From Marinobacterium stanieri (GTDB taxonomy: Bacteria > Pseudomonadota > Gammaproteobacteria > Pseudomonadales > Balneatricaceae): 64,000 nucleotides of DNA. Under the pieces are notes generated by a model. It made no database searches, was not told where the DNA came from, and saw nothing but the letters and a program-made list of their open reading frames with translations. This document shows positions 1 to 8,637 of this stretch, one piece after another (positions within the stretch are counted from its first letter, which is position 1; every line of letters starts with the position of its first letter). The stretch lies in assembly GCF_900155945.1 (NCBI RefSeq), contig NZ_FTMN01000001.1, positions 945,682 to 1,009,681 on the forward strand, read 5' to 3'. Made by a program: the position numbers and the translations under genes.

Positions 1-978
1 CTGACTCTGGGTGTTGCTGCCAGCTCGGCGACCCAGGATATTGCGGTAGATGCCTTCCGTATCGATCAGTTTGCGCCCCATGAAAAGGACTCCTTGCCAC
101 CGGCGGCCGCCATGGCCGTGACCGGCTGGTGGACCGGCTATGCCTGGCCGGGCTATCTGGCCTTTGCGCAAGCCGACCAGGTGGGCTGGAATATGGTCTA
201 CCTGATGATGGCCGGTGTTCTGGTCCTGCTCATGCTGTTTACCCTCTGTGTGCGAGAGCCCGACACCGGCCGTGACCAGCTGCAGGCAAAGGCAGAACAA
301 TCCTACGCTGAAGAGTTGCCGCAACGGCGCTGGCTGAACTGGCTGGCGGTCACCCTGATCGAGCCCTTTGCCGAATTTTTCCGCAAAAACGGCCTCAAGG
401 TCGCGCTGATGCTGATGCTGTTCATTTTCCTGTTCAAGATCGGTGAGGCGTTCCTGGGGCGCATGTCGGTGGTGTTCTATAAGGAAGTCGGTTTCAGCAA
501 TGAGCAGATCGGTGAATATACCAAGCTGTTCGGCTGGTTTATTACCGTCTTTTTCACGCTGCTGGGCAGTGCTTTCAACACCCGCTTTGGTGTGGTCAAA
601 GGCCTGTTACTGGGCGGCAGCGCCATGGCGGCCAGTAACCTGATGTTTGCCCTGCTCGCCAGCGTCGGACCGGTGGAGTGGCTGTTGCTGCTGACACTGA
701 TCATCGATAACTTCACCACCGCGTTTTCCACCGTGGCGTTCGTGTCTTTCCTGACGCTGCTCACCGGTCGCGCCTTCAGTGCGACCCAATACGCCCTGCT
801 CGCTTCTTTGGGTAACCTGAGCCGGACCACGCTGGCCGGGTTCAGTGGCTATACCGTGGACTGGCTGGGCAGCTGGGAACGTTTTTTCGTGGTCACCGCA
901 CTGATGGTGCTGCCTTCACTGTTGATGCTCTGGCTGGTCAGACACCGGATCGAGCGTATCGGTCAGGATAATAGATAA
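1..978 (+). CDS. ampG: AmpG-like muropeptide permease (5' truncated)
   Basis: The reading frame is open from the first base, so the N-terminus lies outside the window; 325 residues remain. The visible start contains the stretch ATQDIAVDAFRID, typical of AmpG family members of the major facilitator superfamily. Several long hydrophobic helices follow. AmpG imports GlcNAc-anhydro-muropeptides across the inner membrane for peptidoglycan recycling. The window also encodes AmgK and MurU, which act later in the same recycling route. The stop codon overlaps a Fur-box-like sequence belonging to the next gene. A related MFS transporter of another substrate cannot be fully excluded because the N-terminal third is missing. 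Confidence 0.85.
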   Translation: MTLGVAASSATQDIAVDAFRIDQFAPHEKDSLPPAAAMAVTGWWTGYAWPGYLAFAQADQVGWNMVYLMMAGVLVLLMLFTLCVREPDTGRDQLQAKAEQSYAEELPQRRWLNWLAVTLIEPFAEFFRKNGLKVALMLMLFIFLFKIGEAFLGRMSVVFYKEVGFSNEQIGEYTKLFGWFITVFFTLLGSAFNTRFGVVKGLLLGGSAMAASNLMFALLASVGPVEWLLLLTLIIDNFTTAFSTVAFVSFLTLLTGRAFSATQYALLASLGNLSRTTLAGFSGYTVDWLGSWERFFVVTALMVLPSLLMLWLVRHRIERIGQDNR

Positions 979-992
979 TAGTAATTATTATC
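974..992 (+). promoter_or_regulatory. Fur-box-like operator
   Basis: The 19-bp sequence GATAATAGTAATTATTATC matches 16 of 19 positions of the classical Fur consensus (GATAATGATAATCATTATC). It ends one base before a good -35 element, a position where bound Fur would block RNA polymerase. It overlaps the ampG stop codon. Confidence 0.65.
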
Positions 993-993
993 A

Positions 994-1022
994 TTTACAT
1001 ATTCTAAGACGCTCGCTATAGT
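994..1022 (+). promoter_or_regulatory. sigma-70-type promoter of the small gene
   Basis: TTTACA (994-999) and TATAGT (1017-1022) are separated by exactly 17 bp, directly after the Fur-like box. Transcription would begin near 1029-1030, just upstream of the ribosome binding site at 1041. Confidence 0.6.
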
Positions 1023-1053
1023 CTTCATTACACGCGTAACGGAGGCAATGAGG

Positions 1054-1269
1054 ATGACTTTTCAGATCAACGCCTGGCTGGAACGCCCGGCCCCCAAATT
1101 GACCATCAGTGACAAGAGCAGTGGCATGACCCTGCTGGAATGGAAGGAACCGCAACTGAGTCGGCTACTGGATAAAGGCGGGCTGGTTGCGTCGGATTTT
1201 GGCCAGGGCACCGAGGGAGATCAGCAGGCACTGGCACGGGAGCTTTTTCTGCTCTGCTGTCAGGATTAA
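1054..1269 (+). CDS. small hypothetical protein, probably iron-regulated
   Basis: A 71-residue protein with no domain that I recognise. It is mixed polar and hydrophobic, with no signal peptide or membrane helix, and ends in a Cys-Cys pair. Two ATG codons are available at 1048 and 1054. The GGAGG at 1041-1045 lies only 2 nt from the first but 8 nt from the second, so 1054 is chosen. A Fur-like operator and a sigma-70-like promoter lie directly upstream, which suggests expression under iron limitation (inference). A strong hairpin follows the stop codon. It appears to be a single-gene unit between ampG and the convergent yajQ. Confidence 0.65.
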   Translation: MTFQINAWLERPAPKLTISDKSSGMTLLEWKEPQLSRLLDKGGLVASDFGQGTEGDQQALARELFLLCCQD

Positions 1270-1302
1270 CCCCGACCGAGCGGATCAATCGCTCGGCCGG
1301 GG
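1270..1302. terminator. strong hairpin between convergent genes
   Basis: Two 13-nt arms (1270-1282 and 1290-1302) pair with a single A-C mismatch around a 7-nt loop. The hairpin starts right after the stop codon of the small gene. There is no T-run on either side, so it may be a weak intrinsic terminator or an mRNA-protecting 3' stem. Confidence 0.45.
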
Positions 1303-1323
1303 CAAGGGACGATCGGGGCGTGA

Positions 1324-1806
1324 TCAGTCGCGGAAGTTGTTGAACTGCAGCGGCAACTCAATATCCGCTTCACGCAGCAGGGCCATGGCCTGTTGCAGAT
1401 CGTCGCGCTTCTTGCCGGTGATACGTACCTTCTCACCCTGAATCTGCGCCTGTACCTTGAGCTTGGACTCCTTCACCGTTTTGGTGATCTTCTTGCACAG
1501 CGCCTGATCCAGACCCTGACGCAAAATCACTTCCTGGCGGGCTTTCACACCGCCCAGTTCCGGATCCTTGATCTCCAGACACTTGATATCGATCTTGCGA
1601 CCGGTCAGCTTGGCCTTGAGCATCTCCAGCATCTGCTGCAGCTGGAAATCCACTTCAGCCTCCAGCTGTACCTTGTCACCGCTGTGTTCAAAACTGGCGC
1701 TCACGCCCTTGAAGTCATAACGGCTCTGCAGTTCACGGCTGGCTTGATCGACAGCATTGGTTACTTCATGCATATCCAGTTCGGATACAACATCAAATGA
1801 AGGCAT
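1324..1806 (-). CDS. yajQ: YajQ family nucleotide (c-di-GMP)-binding protein
   Basis: The 160-residue protein begins MPSFDVVSELDMHEV and matches the YajQ/DUF520 family over its full length, including the TVKESKLKVQAQIQGEKVRI segment. Family members are cytoplasmic proteins with two ferredoxin-like folds that bind nucleotides. Some (Xanthomonas, Pseudomonas) bind cyclic di-GMP and act with a transcription factor. The open frame extends further upstream, but AGGAG a few bases before 1806 and family length fix the start there. It is convergent with the small gene and divergent from panE. Confidence 0.92.
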   Translation of the reverse strand: MPSFDVVSELDMHEVTNAVDQASRELQSRYDFKGVSASFEHSGDKVQLEAEVDFQLQQMLEMLKAKLTGRKIDIKCLEIKDPELGGVKARQEVILRQGLDQALCKKITKTVKESKLKVQAQIQGEKVRITGKKRDDLQQAMALLREADIELPLQFNNFRD

Positions 1807-1878
1807 GGCGCATCTCCTGTTAATATCGTGTTGTTCCCCTATATGGGGGCACTTGTCTCGATTTCCAGCGGAGTATAC

Positions 1879-2775
1879 ATGCACTGGCACATTCTGGGCG
1901 CAGGCGCCATAGGAACACTCTGGGCAGACCTGCTGATGCAGGCCGGCCACTCGGTTACCCTGATTCTGCGGCAGGCCAATCACAGCCTGGAACAGGGCAT
2001 TCAGGTGATCGATAGTGAAAAACAGCATCGCTGTACCCCAATAACGGAAACACCGGCCGAAAACTCCGCCCCCATTCACAACCTGCTGGTGACGACCAAG
2101 GCGCAACATACCCTGCCGGCCCTTGAGCCCCTGTTGCCGCGCCTGGGCGCCAGCACCCAGGTCGTGCTGCTGCAAAACGGCATGGGCCAGCAGCAGGCTG
2201 CCGCTGACCGGTTACCAACGCGCAAGCTCTGGGCTGCCACCACCACTGCCGGTGCCTGGCGCGAATCTCCTGCCCGCTTGCACCTTGTCAGTCTGGGACA
2301 GACTCAGATCGGCCCCTGGCATTCGGAGCAGCCACAATTGCCCGAGGGCTGGGACGCACTGGGGATTGAACTGCACGGCTGCACAGAAATCGAGCAGGTA
2401 CTCTGGCGCAAGCTGGCAATCAACTGCGCGATCAACCCGCTGACCGCCCTGCACCGTTGTCGCAACGGTGAACTGCTGAGTGACCCACAGCGTCTGCAGC
2501 AGATGCAGCAGGTGTGTGAGGAAGTGGAAGCCGTCGCGGCAGCCCTCGGTATGTCCCTGTTTGACCAGCCCCTGCAACAACAGGCATCCGCAGTCGCGCA
2601 GTCGACAGGCAACAACCTTTCATCCATGCTGCAGGATATCCGCCATGGCCGGGCTACGGAGATCGAGCAGATCACCGGCTTCCTGTGCGACCAGGCCGAC
2701 ATCCTGGGTGTAGATGTACCCCTTAATCGGAACCTGCTGCAGCAGGTCCGCAACCTGAATTCGGCAAAGGAGTGA
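1879..2775 (+). CDS. panE: 2-dehydropantoate 2-reductase (ketopantoate reductase)
   Basis: A 298-residue enzyme with an N-terminal Rossmann motif GAGAIG (residues 7-12) for NADPH. The family signature KLAINCAINPLTA carries the conserved Lys and Asn of the active site. PanE reduces ketopantoate to pantoate in pantothenate and coenzyme A synthesis. An upstream ATG at 1828 is in frame, but the Rossmann strand begins at MHWHILGAG, so the start is placed at 1879, preceded by GCGGAG. The gene ends 7 nt before ppk2 and is probably cotranscribed with it. Confidence 0.9.
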   Translation: MHWHILGAGAIGTLWADLLMQAGHSVTLILRQANHSLEQGIQVIDSEKQHRCTPITETPAENSAPIHNLLVTTKAQHTLPALEPLLPRLGASTQVVLLQNGMGQQQAAADRLPTRKLWAATTTAGAWRESPARLHLVSLGQTQIGPWHSEQPQLPEGWDALGIELHGCTEIEQVLWRKLAINCAINPLTALHRCRNGELLSDPQRLQQMQQVCEEVEAVAAALGMSLFDQPLQQQASAVAQSTGNNLSSMLQDIRHGRATEIEQITGFLCDQADILGVDVPLNRNLLQQVRNLNSAKE

Positions 2776-2782
2776 CAGCCCC

Positions 2783-3586
2783 ATGAGCGAGGCTCTGCCC
2801 GACAGCTATCCGTACAAGAAAAAACTCAAGCGCGCGCCCTATGAAGAAGAAAAACGCCTGCTGCAGATTGAAATGCTCAAGGTACAGCGCTGGGCCAAGG
2901 AAACCGGCCAGAAGATCCTGATCATCTTCGAAGGACGCGACGCTGCCGGCAAGGGCGGCACCATCAAACGCATGATGGAGCACCTCAACCCCCGTGGTGC
3001 CCATGTGGTCGCACTGGAAAAACCGACCGATGAAGAGCGGACCCAGTGGTATTTCCAGCGCTACATCCAACACCTGCCCAGCGCCGGGGAGATCATGCTG
3101 TTCGACCGCTCCTGGTATAACCGTGCCGGCGTCGAACGAGTGATGGATTTCTGTACGCCGACGGAATATCTGGAGTTCATGCGCGAAGCCCCTGAACTGG
3201 AGCGCATGTTTGTGCGTAGTGGTATCCGCCTGTTCAAGCTCTGGTTTGAAGTCAGCCGTGAAGAGCAGTTCCGCCGCTTTCAGGGACGCAGGGAAGACCC
3301 GCTCAAGCATTGGAAACTCTCCCCCATCGATATGGCGTCGCTGGATAAATGGGATGCCTATACCGAAGCCAAGGAGTCGATGTTTTTCCACACCGACACC
3401 GCCGATGCACCCTGGACGGTGATCAAATCCGACGACAAGAAGCGGGCACGCCTGAACGCAATGAAACATGTCCTCAGCCAGCTGCCTTATCCGGAAGCAG
3501 ATCCTGATCTGGACCTGACACCGGACCCCAAAATCGTGCAGCCGGCTCACCTGAGTCTCAAATACAGTAAGAAGGAATCCTCATGA
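2783..3586 (+). CDS. ppk2: polyphosphate kinase 2 (PPK2 family)
   Basis: A 267-residue PPK2 protein. The Walker A region GRDAAGKGGT is at residues 51-60 and the Walker B/lid region LFDRSWYNRAG at about 107-116. PPK2 enzymes transfer phosphate between polyphosphate and nucleoside di- or monophosphates, usually making GTP or ATP from polyphosphate. The single-domain length fits class I or class III; which nucleotide it uses cannot be told by eye. GGAG precedes the start. The stop overlaps the next start as ATGA, so it is probably translationally coupled to the cobalamin adenosyltransferase. Confidence 0.9.
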   Translation: MSEALPDSYPYKKKLKRAPYEEEKRLLQIEMLKVQRWAKETGQKILIIFEGRDAAGKGGTIKRMMEHLNPRGAHVVALEKPTDEERTQWYFQRYIQHLPSAGEIMLFDRSWYNRAGVERVMDFCTPTEYLEFMREAPELERMFVRSGIRLFKLWFEVSREEQFRRFQGRREDPLKHWKLSPIDMASLDKWDAYTEAKESMFFHTDTADAPWTVIKSDDKKRARLNAMKHVLSQLPYPEADPDLDLTPDPKIVQPAHLSLKYSKKESS

Positions 3587-4140
3587 GCAATCGCTTGAGC
3601 CGTATCTACACCCGCGGCGGAGACAAGGGACAGACCGGGCTGGCCGATGGCAGCCGGGTTGCCAAGTACCACCCGCGTATTGAAGCCCTGGGCGATGTGG
3701 ATGAACTCAACTCCCTGCTCGGTTGTGTGCTGTCAACGCGTGAAGCTGATGACACCACTGCCCTGCTGCGCCGTATTCAGAACGACCTCTTTGATCTGGG
3801 AGGAGAGCTGGCGGTCAATACGCCTGATTATGTGGTGATCGTTGCCGATACCATCGACTGGCTGGAGCAGGAACTGGAACAGATCAATGCCAGCCTGCCA
3901 CCGCTGGAAGAGTTCATCTTGCCCGGCGGCAAGCCGGATGCAGCCCAGCTGCAACTGGCCCGTACCGTGTGTCGACGTGCCGAGCGCCGTCTGGTTGAAC
4001 TGGCCGAAGCCGAAACCGTCAATCCTCAGGCCGTGGCCTACCTCAACCGGCTGTCAGACCTGCTGTTTGTGCTGGCCCGCAGCCTGAATCGTGCTCAGGG
4101 TGAAGCGGATATTCTCTGGCAACCGCGCAAGCCGGGTTAA
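3583..4140 (+). CDS. PduO-type ATP:cob(I)alamin adenosyltransferase
   Basis: A 185-residue protein. The N-terminal IYTRGGDKGQTGL is the ATP-binding signature of PduO-type adenosyltransferases, followed by DVDELNSLLG and the C-terminal motif CRRAERRLVEL. The enzyme moves the adenosyl group of ATP to cob(I)alamin, making coenzyme B12. It overlaps ppk2 by 4 nt (ATGA), an arrangement that could tie B12 adenosylation to nucleotide supply (inference). Its stop overlaps the stop of the convergent HDOD gene by 3 nt. Confidence 0.9.
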   Translation: MSNRLSRIYTRGGDKGQTGLADGSRVAKYHPRIEALGDVDELNSLLGCVLSTREADDTTALLRRIQNDLFDLGGELAVNTPDYVVIVADTIDWLEQELEQINASLPPLEEFILPGGKPDAAQLQLARTVCRRAERRLVELAEAETVNPQAVAYLNRLSDLLFVLARSLNRAQGEADILWQPRKPG

Positions 4141-5675
4141 CGCCGTCCCTTCAGCACTTCCAGCCCCAGCCGCAACTGGACCAGGAACTGGTTGAAGATG
4201 CGAAACTCCTCATCTTCAACCGTACTGCCGGCACTGAGCTTGTCGGCGTAAAACAGGCCCACTACCCGATCCTGAACCGCCAGTGGTGCCATGATGAAAC
4301 CCTGCGGCTGTACCTGCTCAATAAACGGATCCGGCAGGCGCTCGCGCCAGCCCGGCTCATTGGCATCGGGTACCAGCAGGGTCATGCGCTTGCTGAGGAT
4401 GCGGAAAAACAGACGGCTATGGGCATCATCCTGGCGCAGGTGGAAAAACTGCTCCAGAGTGTCGCTGTCATAGCCAACCGCAAAGCGCACACTGAGTTCA
4501 CGACCGCCGGAGCCCAGCAGGCAGAATGCGGCACGCTCCAGGCCACAGCAATCCACCACCGCCTTGACGACCACTTCGATCAGCTGACTGGCATTGGCCT
4601 GCTCATTGATCAGGTCCGTAATCTTCTGCAGATACTGCAACTGTTGCTCCATCCACAGGGATTGCTTGTCCAGCTTGGCAGGAGCATTCTCGGCAGCGGC
4701 CTTGTCACTCTGGCGGTGTTCACGGGAATGAACGTAATAGGCCAGACGACGCGTCAGGTCATCCAACGCCTCATCATCACTTTCACTCATGCTGGGGCTG
4801 ATCACCTGGTGTGGCAGGCCATATTCCTCGGCCAGATCGCACAACTGCTTGAAGGCTTCGTTCATGTGCCCTTCAAGCTGTTCGGACGATTGATGCGTCA
4901 GCTCGGTAAGCTCCCCCATCAACTGCCCATAATCCAGCTCGCCCGCAGTATCACGCTGATAGATCAACTCCAGCAGGTCATGACAGCCAGACGCCAGCTG
5001 GAAGCTGATCTGGTGACCACCACTGAGCTGATCCGCTGTCAGCGGGTCCATCGCCTGCACCACTGTCTTGGGAAAGCCCCAGCTCTGCGCCAGATCCTGG
5101 CCGATATCACTGAAGTTGCCCCCCAGTGTCTGCAGCTGAATGCGGCTCCAGTTATCCCGTGCCGATACGCGCTGACGCAGCATGTCACGGTAGGTGTCGG
5201 GCAGCGTAAACGCCACAATCACCTCACCCAGCCCATACAGAAGTCCGCAAATATAAGCTTCTTCGATATCACGCACATTGGCTGCAGCCGCCATTTCACG
5301 GGCCATGGAGGCATTCAGAAAGGCGCTGATCAGCAGAGGTTCGATCAGGCTGTCCGGCTGTTCATCACGGAAACTCTCAATCAATTTCAGGGTGACACAG
5401 AGGTTCTGAATTCGCTCAAAGCCGATCAACACCACCGCTCTGGACACCGCGCTGATGTTGGAACCACTGCGGTTATAGGTGGGCGTATTGGCGATCTTCA
5501 ATAACTTGGTGGACAGGTTGGCGTCTTTCATCACCGCCATGGCCAATGCCATGGCGTCACTCTGACGCGAGCTGCTGACCTGGCGAATGCGGTTCACCGT
5601 GGCACTGAATACGGGCAAGTCACCCAGGCGATCCAGGCGGGAGTAGATTGAATTGAGAGTCTGTTGATACTTCAC
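4137..5675 (-). CDS. HDOD domain protein with C-terminal GAF domain
   Basis: A 512-residue cytoplasmic protein. Residues of about 15-215 match the HDOD domain, a non-catalytic relative of HD phosphohydrolases found in signalling proteins (LPVFSATVNRIRQV, then KDANLSTKLLKIANTP). Residues of about 345-510 resemble a GAF sensor domain. Similar proteins in Pseudomonas and marine bacteria are linked to two-component or c-di-GMP signalling, but the ligand here is unknown. It stands alone, convergent with the adenosyltransferase, its own promoter lying in the 280-bp gap to yhcB. Confidence 0.85.
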   Translation of the reverse strand: MKYQQTLNSIYSRLDRLGDLPVFSATVNRIRQVSSSRQSDAMALAMAVMKDANLSTKLLKIANTPTYNRSGSNISAVSRAVVLIGFERIQNLCVTLKLIESFRDEQPDSLIEPLLISAFLNASMAREMAAAANVRDIEEAYICGLLYGLGEVIVAFTLPDTYRDMLRQRVSARDNWSRIQLQTLGGNFSDIGQDLAQSWGFPKTVVQAMDPLTADQLSGGHQISFQLASGCHDLLELIYQRDTAGELDYGQLMGELTELTHQSSEQLEGHMNEAFKQLCDLAEEYGLPHQVISPSMSESDDEALDDLTRRLAYYVHSREHRQSDKAAAENAPAKLDKQSLWMEQQLQYLQKITDLINEQANASQLIEVVVKAVVDCCGLERAAFCLLGSGGRELSVRFAVGYDSDTLEQFFHLRQDDAHSRLFFRILSKRMTLLVPDANEPGWRERLPDPFIEQVQPQGFIMAPLAVQDRVVGLFYADKLSAGSTVEDEEFRIFNQFLVQLRLGLEVLKGRR

Positions 5676-5956
5676 GCGGCTTCTTCGGGACCCCGGACGG
5701 CTGATATCGATGCTGTTGCTTCACTGCGTCAGTATATCAGATCAGACGTGGGACAAACGTTGATTTAAAACGTCTGCACCATGGCCATTTTCATCCGCTA
5801 CCCCAGCTAGCCCACTCGCTGGCATAAGGGTACAGACCCGGAACAACATGAAGAACACCTGAGCTCGAACAAGGCAATACTGTTATGGGTGCATGGGCTT
5901 AAGGGTCAGTTTGTTTTAATATGACGCCATACTCATGGTCGACCGAGGATGGATGC
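5676..5956. other. divergent intergenic region
   Basis: About 280 bp between the HDOD gene and yhcB. It must hold the promoters of both. I see no convincing tRNA, riboswitch or coding frame here, only a small AT-rich patch near 5910-5925 close to yhcB. Confidence 0.4.
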
Positions 5957-6523
5957 GTGGAACAGAGCAATATCTGGATTATTACCCTGGTAGCACTGGG
6001 CATTGGTGCGCTGATCGGATTTCTGCTGGGACGCGCAGGTGGCAACTCCAACCGCGAGCAGGAGCTGGTGGAAGAACTGGACGATGCCCGCGCCGAGCTG
6101 GAGAGCTACAAACGCAAGGTCAGCACCCACTTTGAAGAAACCGCTGATCTGGTTAATGGTCTCAGCGAGCAGTACCGCAAGGTATACCATCACCTGGCAA
6201 CCAGTGCAGAATCTCTGTGCCCCGGCCTGCCGGTTTCGGCAGCTCTGCAACAACAGGAGATGCAGCAGCTGGGCAATAACATCCCCACCGTAACCGACGC
6301 GCTGGATAACGACGATCAGGACGAGCTGCCTGAACCGCCGCGCGACTGGGCACCGAAAAAGCCGGACGAAGCCGGTACGCTGTCTGAAGAATACGGTGTT
6401 AAACAGAAGCCGTCGGAAGATGAAGAAGCAACCGAACAGCCTCCCGCTGCCGATGGAACGGCCTACGCCGAGCCGTCCGAAGCCGACAAGAGCGACGACG
6501 AAGACAAGCGCAAGTTGCAGTAA
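5957..6523 (+). CDS. yhcB: YhcB/ZapG-like inner-membrane division-associated protein
   Basis: A 188-residue DUF1043 protein. One N-terminal transmembrane helix (about residues 5-24, containing ALGIGALIGFLLG) is followed by a coiled coil (about 30-65) and the conserved core ending near SLCPGLP. The rest is an acidic, probably disordered tail, longer than in the E. coli protein. YhcB links cell division and envelope synthesis in E. coli. The start is taken at GTG 5957, preceded by GAGGA; the in-frame ATG at 5921 would add a polar stretch before the membrane helix. It is followed by the convergent Nif3-like gene. Confidence 0.85.
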   Translation: MEQSNIWIITLVALGIGALIGFLLGRAGGNSNREQELVEELDDARAELESYKRKVSTHFEETADLVNGLSEQYRKVYHHLATSAESLCPGLPVSAALQQQEMQQLGNNIPTVTDALDNDDQDELPEPPRDWAPKKPDEAGTLSEEYGVKQKPSEDEEATEQPPAADGTAYAEPSEADKSDDEDKRKLQ

Positions 6524-6568
6524 ACCCGACAGGCCGCATCAGCTTTTTGCTGCTGCGGCCTGCTTGCC

Positions 6569-7330
6569 TCACACCGGATTGTCGATATCGACGAAGCGGT
6601 GCTCCAGCCCGAACTCCTGTGCCAGCCGCTCGCCCAGAGCCTGTACACCATAACGTTCAGTCGCATGGTGCCCGGCACCACAGTAATGGATGCCACACTC
6701 GCGTGCGATATGCACCACCGGCTCCGAGATCTCCCCGCTCAGGTAAAGATCAGCACCCTGCTCGATCGCCAGATCAATCATGCGTTCTGCCGCCCCCGTA
6801 CACCAGGCAACCTTCTGCACCGGATGCTCACCGCCGGCAATGGTCTGCGGCTCACGCCCCAATACCCGTGCCAGGCGCTGCTCAAAGGCTTGCAATGACT
6901 CGGGCTCAGCCAGTGTCCCGATATTGCCAATGGCCGGGTCTTCTCCGGGCTTCAGCGGCCCTTCAACCTGAATGCCCAGCAGGTCAGCCAGACGGGCGTT
7001 ATTCCCCAGCTCTGCATGGGCATCCAGCGGCAGGTGGTATGCCATCAGGTTGATATCGGCCGCCAGCAGCGTCTGAATGCGCTTGCGCTTGATGCCGGTG
7101 ATCGGCTGGGCTTCGCCCTTCCAGAAGTAACCGTGATGCACCAGCACCAGATCTGCCTGCCATTCCACCGCGGCATCCAGCAGTGCCTGGCACGCAGTCA
7201 CGCCCGTCATCACCCGCGCAATCTCGGTACGCCCTTCCACCTGCAGCCCGTTGGGGCAGTAATCCCTGAAGCGTCCGGTTTCCAGCACGCCATCAATATA
7301 GGCCTGTATCTGATGTATGGATGTGGGCAT
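6569..7330 (-). CDS. Nif3-like dinuclear metal-center protein
   Basis: A 253-residue member of the NIF3/YbgI family. Metal-ligand motifs are visible: LVLVHHGYFWKGE near residue 65, and GAGHHATERYGV near the C-terminus with conserved His and Glu. The family forms toroidal hexamers with two metal ions per subunit; E. coli YbgI is associated with GTP cyclohydrolase I type 2-like annotations, but the true reaction is unsettled. The start at 7330 follows GGAGG. It is transcribed divergently from the protease gene, with an 82-bp shared promoter region. Confidence 0.9.
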   Translation of the reverse strand: MPTSIHQIQAYIDGVLETGRFRDYCPNGLQVEGRTEIARVMTGVTACQALLDAAVEWQADLVLVHHGYFWKGEAQPITGIKRKRIQTLLAADINLMAYHLPLDAHAELGNNARLADLLGIQVEGPLKPGEDPAIGNIGTLAEPESLQAFEQRLARVLGREPQTIAGGEHPVQKVAWCTGAAERMIDLAIEQGADLYLSGEISEPVVHIARECGIHYCGAGHHATERYGVQALGERLAQEFGLEHRFVDIDNPV

Positions 7331-7412
7331 ACAACCTCCGCAATTGTCCAAACAGTTTCGGCAAACGTATAATTATCGCATACGGAAACGATTAACAGGT
7401 GCAAACAAGCCG

Positions 7413-8555
7413 ATGCGCAAAATTTCCTACCTGGTATGGCCTGTAGTGACCGGGGTGCTGGCAGCCCTCCTGATCCTGCAGCTGTGGCCTCAACTGATCG
7501 CGCCGCCCGTCAACCGGGTTGAGATCCGCGAAGCAGCCAGTATTGATGCTCCGGCACCGGCTCAGGGCCGCGTCTCCTATGCGGACGCCGTCGACCGTGC
7601 CGCCCCGGCTGTGGTCAACATCTATACCCGTACCCTGGTGCGCCAGCCCGCCAACCCTTTGCTGAACGATCCGTTTTTCCGCAACTTTTTTAATGCCGAC
7701 CAGTTGCGCCAGCGCGAGCGCATCGAGTCCAGCCTGGGCTCCGGCGTCATCCTGAATCCCCAGGGCTATGTGGTCACCAATAACCATGTTATCAGCGGTG
7801 CCGACAGCATCATTGTGGCCCTGCGTGATGGCCGTGAAGCCGTGGCTGAAGTCGTGGGAGTCGACCCGGAAACCGACCTTGCAGTGCTCAAGGTCGAGCT
7901 GGAAGAACTGCCCAGCATTACCTTCGCCAGTGATGATCTGCGCATCGGTGATGTTGCCCTGGCCATCGGCAACCCCTTTGGGGTTGGCCAGACCGTCACC
8001 ATGGGCATCATCAGTGCCACCGGGCGTAACCAGCTGGGCCTGAGCACCTATGAAGACTTTATTCAGACCGATGCGGCCATCAACCCGGGCAACTCCGGTG
8101 GCGCACTGGTTGATGCCTACGGCAACCTGATCGGTATCAATACCGCGATCTTTTCCAAATCCGGTGGCTCCCAGGGTATCGGCTTTGCCATCCCCTCAAG
8201 CCTGGCACGCCAGGTCATGCAGGACCTGATCACCCACGGCCGTGTAGTGCGCGGCTGGCTGGGTGTGGAAATACAGGAAATGACGCCGCGCCTGGCCGAG
8301 TCCTTTGGCATGGGCGATCGCAAAGGACTGGTCGTGGCCGGTATTTTCCGCAATGGCCCGGCCCACAAGGCAGGCCTGCAGCCGGGTGATGTCCTGTTGT
8401 CCATCAATGGTGAAGGCGTGCGCAGCAGCCGCCTGGAGATGAACCGTATTGCCGGCTTCAAACCCGGCGACCGCATTACCCTCGGCGTCCTGCGTAACGG
8501 CCATGAAATGAGCCTGGATGCGATGATCGACGAACGCCCCCCCAGCCGCAGCTGA
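7413..8555 (+). CDS. algW: DegS/AlgW-type periplasmic serine protease
   Basis: A 380-residue HtrA protein with one N-terminal membrane anchor (about residues 5-26), a trypsin-like domain with the triad H125, D155 and S228 (in NNHVIS, ETDLAVLK and GNSGGA), and a single PDZ domain (about 270-370). One PDZ domain plus an uncleaved anchor marks the DegS/AlgW group. These proteases sense misfolded outer-membrane proteins and cut the anti-sigma factor RseA/MucA. The location beside hisD-hisG-murA matches algW in P. aeruginosa (from memory). The start at 7413 gives the membrane helix directly. Confidence 0.88.
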   Translation: MRKISYLVWPVVTGVLAALLILQLWPQLIAPPVNRVEIREAASIDAPAPAQGRVSYADAVDRAAPAVVNIYTRTLVRQPANPLLNDPFFRNFFNADQLRQRERIESSLGSGVILNPQGYVVTNNHVISGADSIIVALRDGREAVAEVVGVDPETDLAVLKVELEELPSITFASDDLRIGDVALAIGNPFGVGQTVTMGIISATGRNQLGLSTYEDFIQTDAAINPGNSGGALVDAYGNLIGINTAIFSKSGGSQGIGFAIPSSLARQVMQDLITHGRVVRGWLGVEIQEMTPRLAESFGMGDRKGLVVAGIFRNGPAHKAGLQPGDVLLSINGEGVRSSRLEMNRIAGFKPGDRITLGVLRNGHEMSLDAMIDERPPSRS

Positions 8556-8589
8556 TCAGTTTTTTCACTGATAAACAGTCCACAGATAC

Positions 8590-8617
8590 AAAAAAAGCGC
8601 CTCAAGGCGCTTTTTTT
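8590..8617. terminator. bidirectional intrinsic terminator
   Basis: An A-tract, GCGCC, a TCAA loop, GGCGC and a T-tract form a short GC-rich stem flanked by A and T runs. It can serve both the protease gene (plus) and hisD (minus). Confidence 0.85.
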
Positions 8618-8637
8618 AATGGTCGAACCTGCGGACG

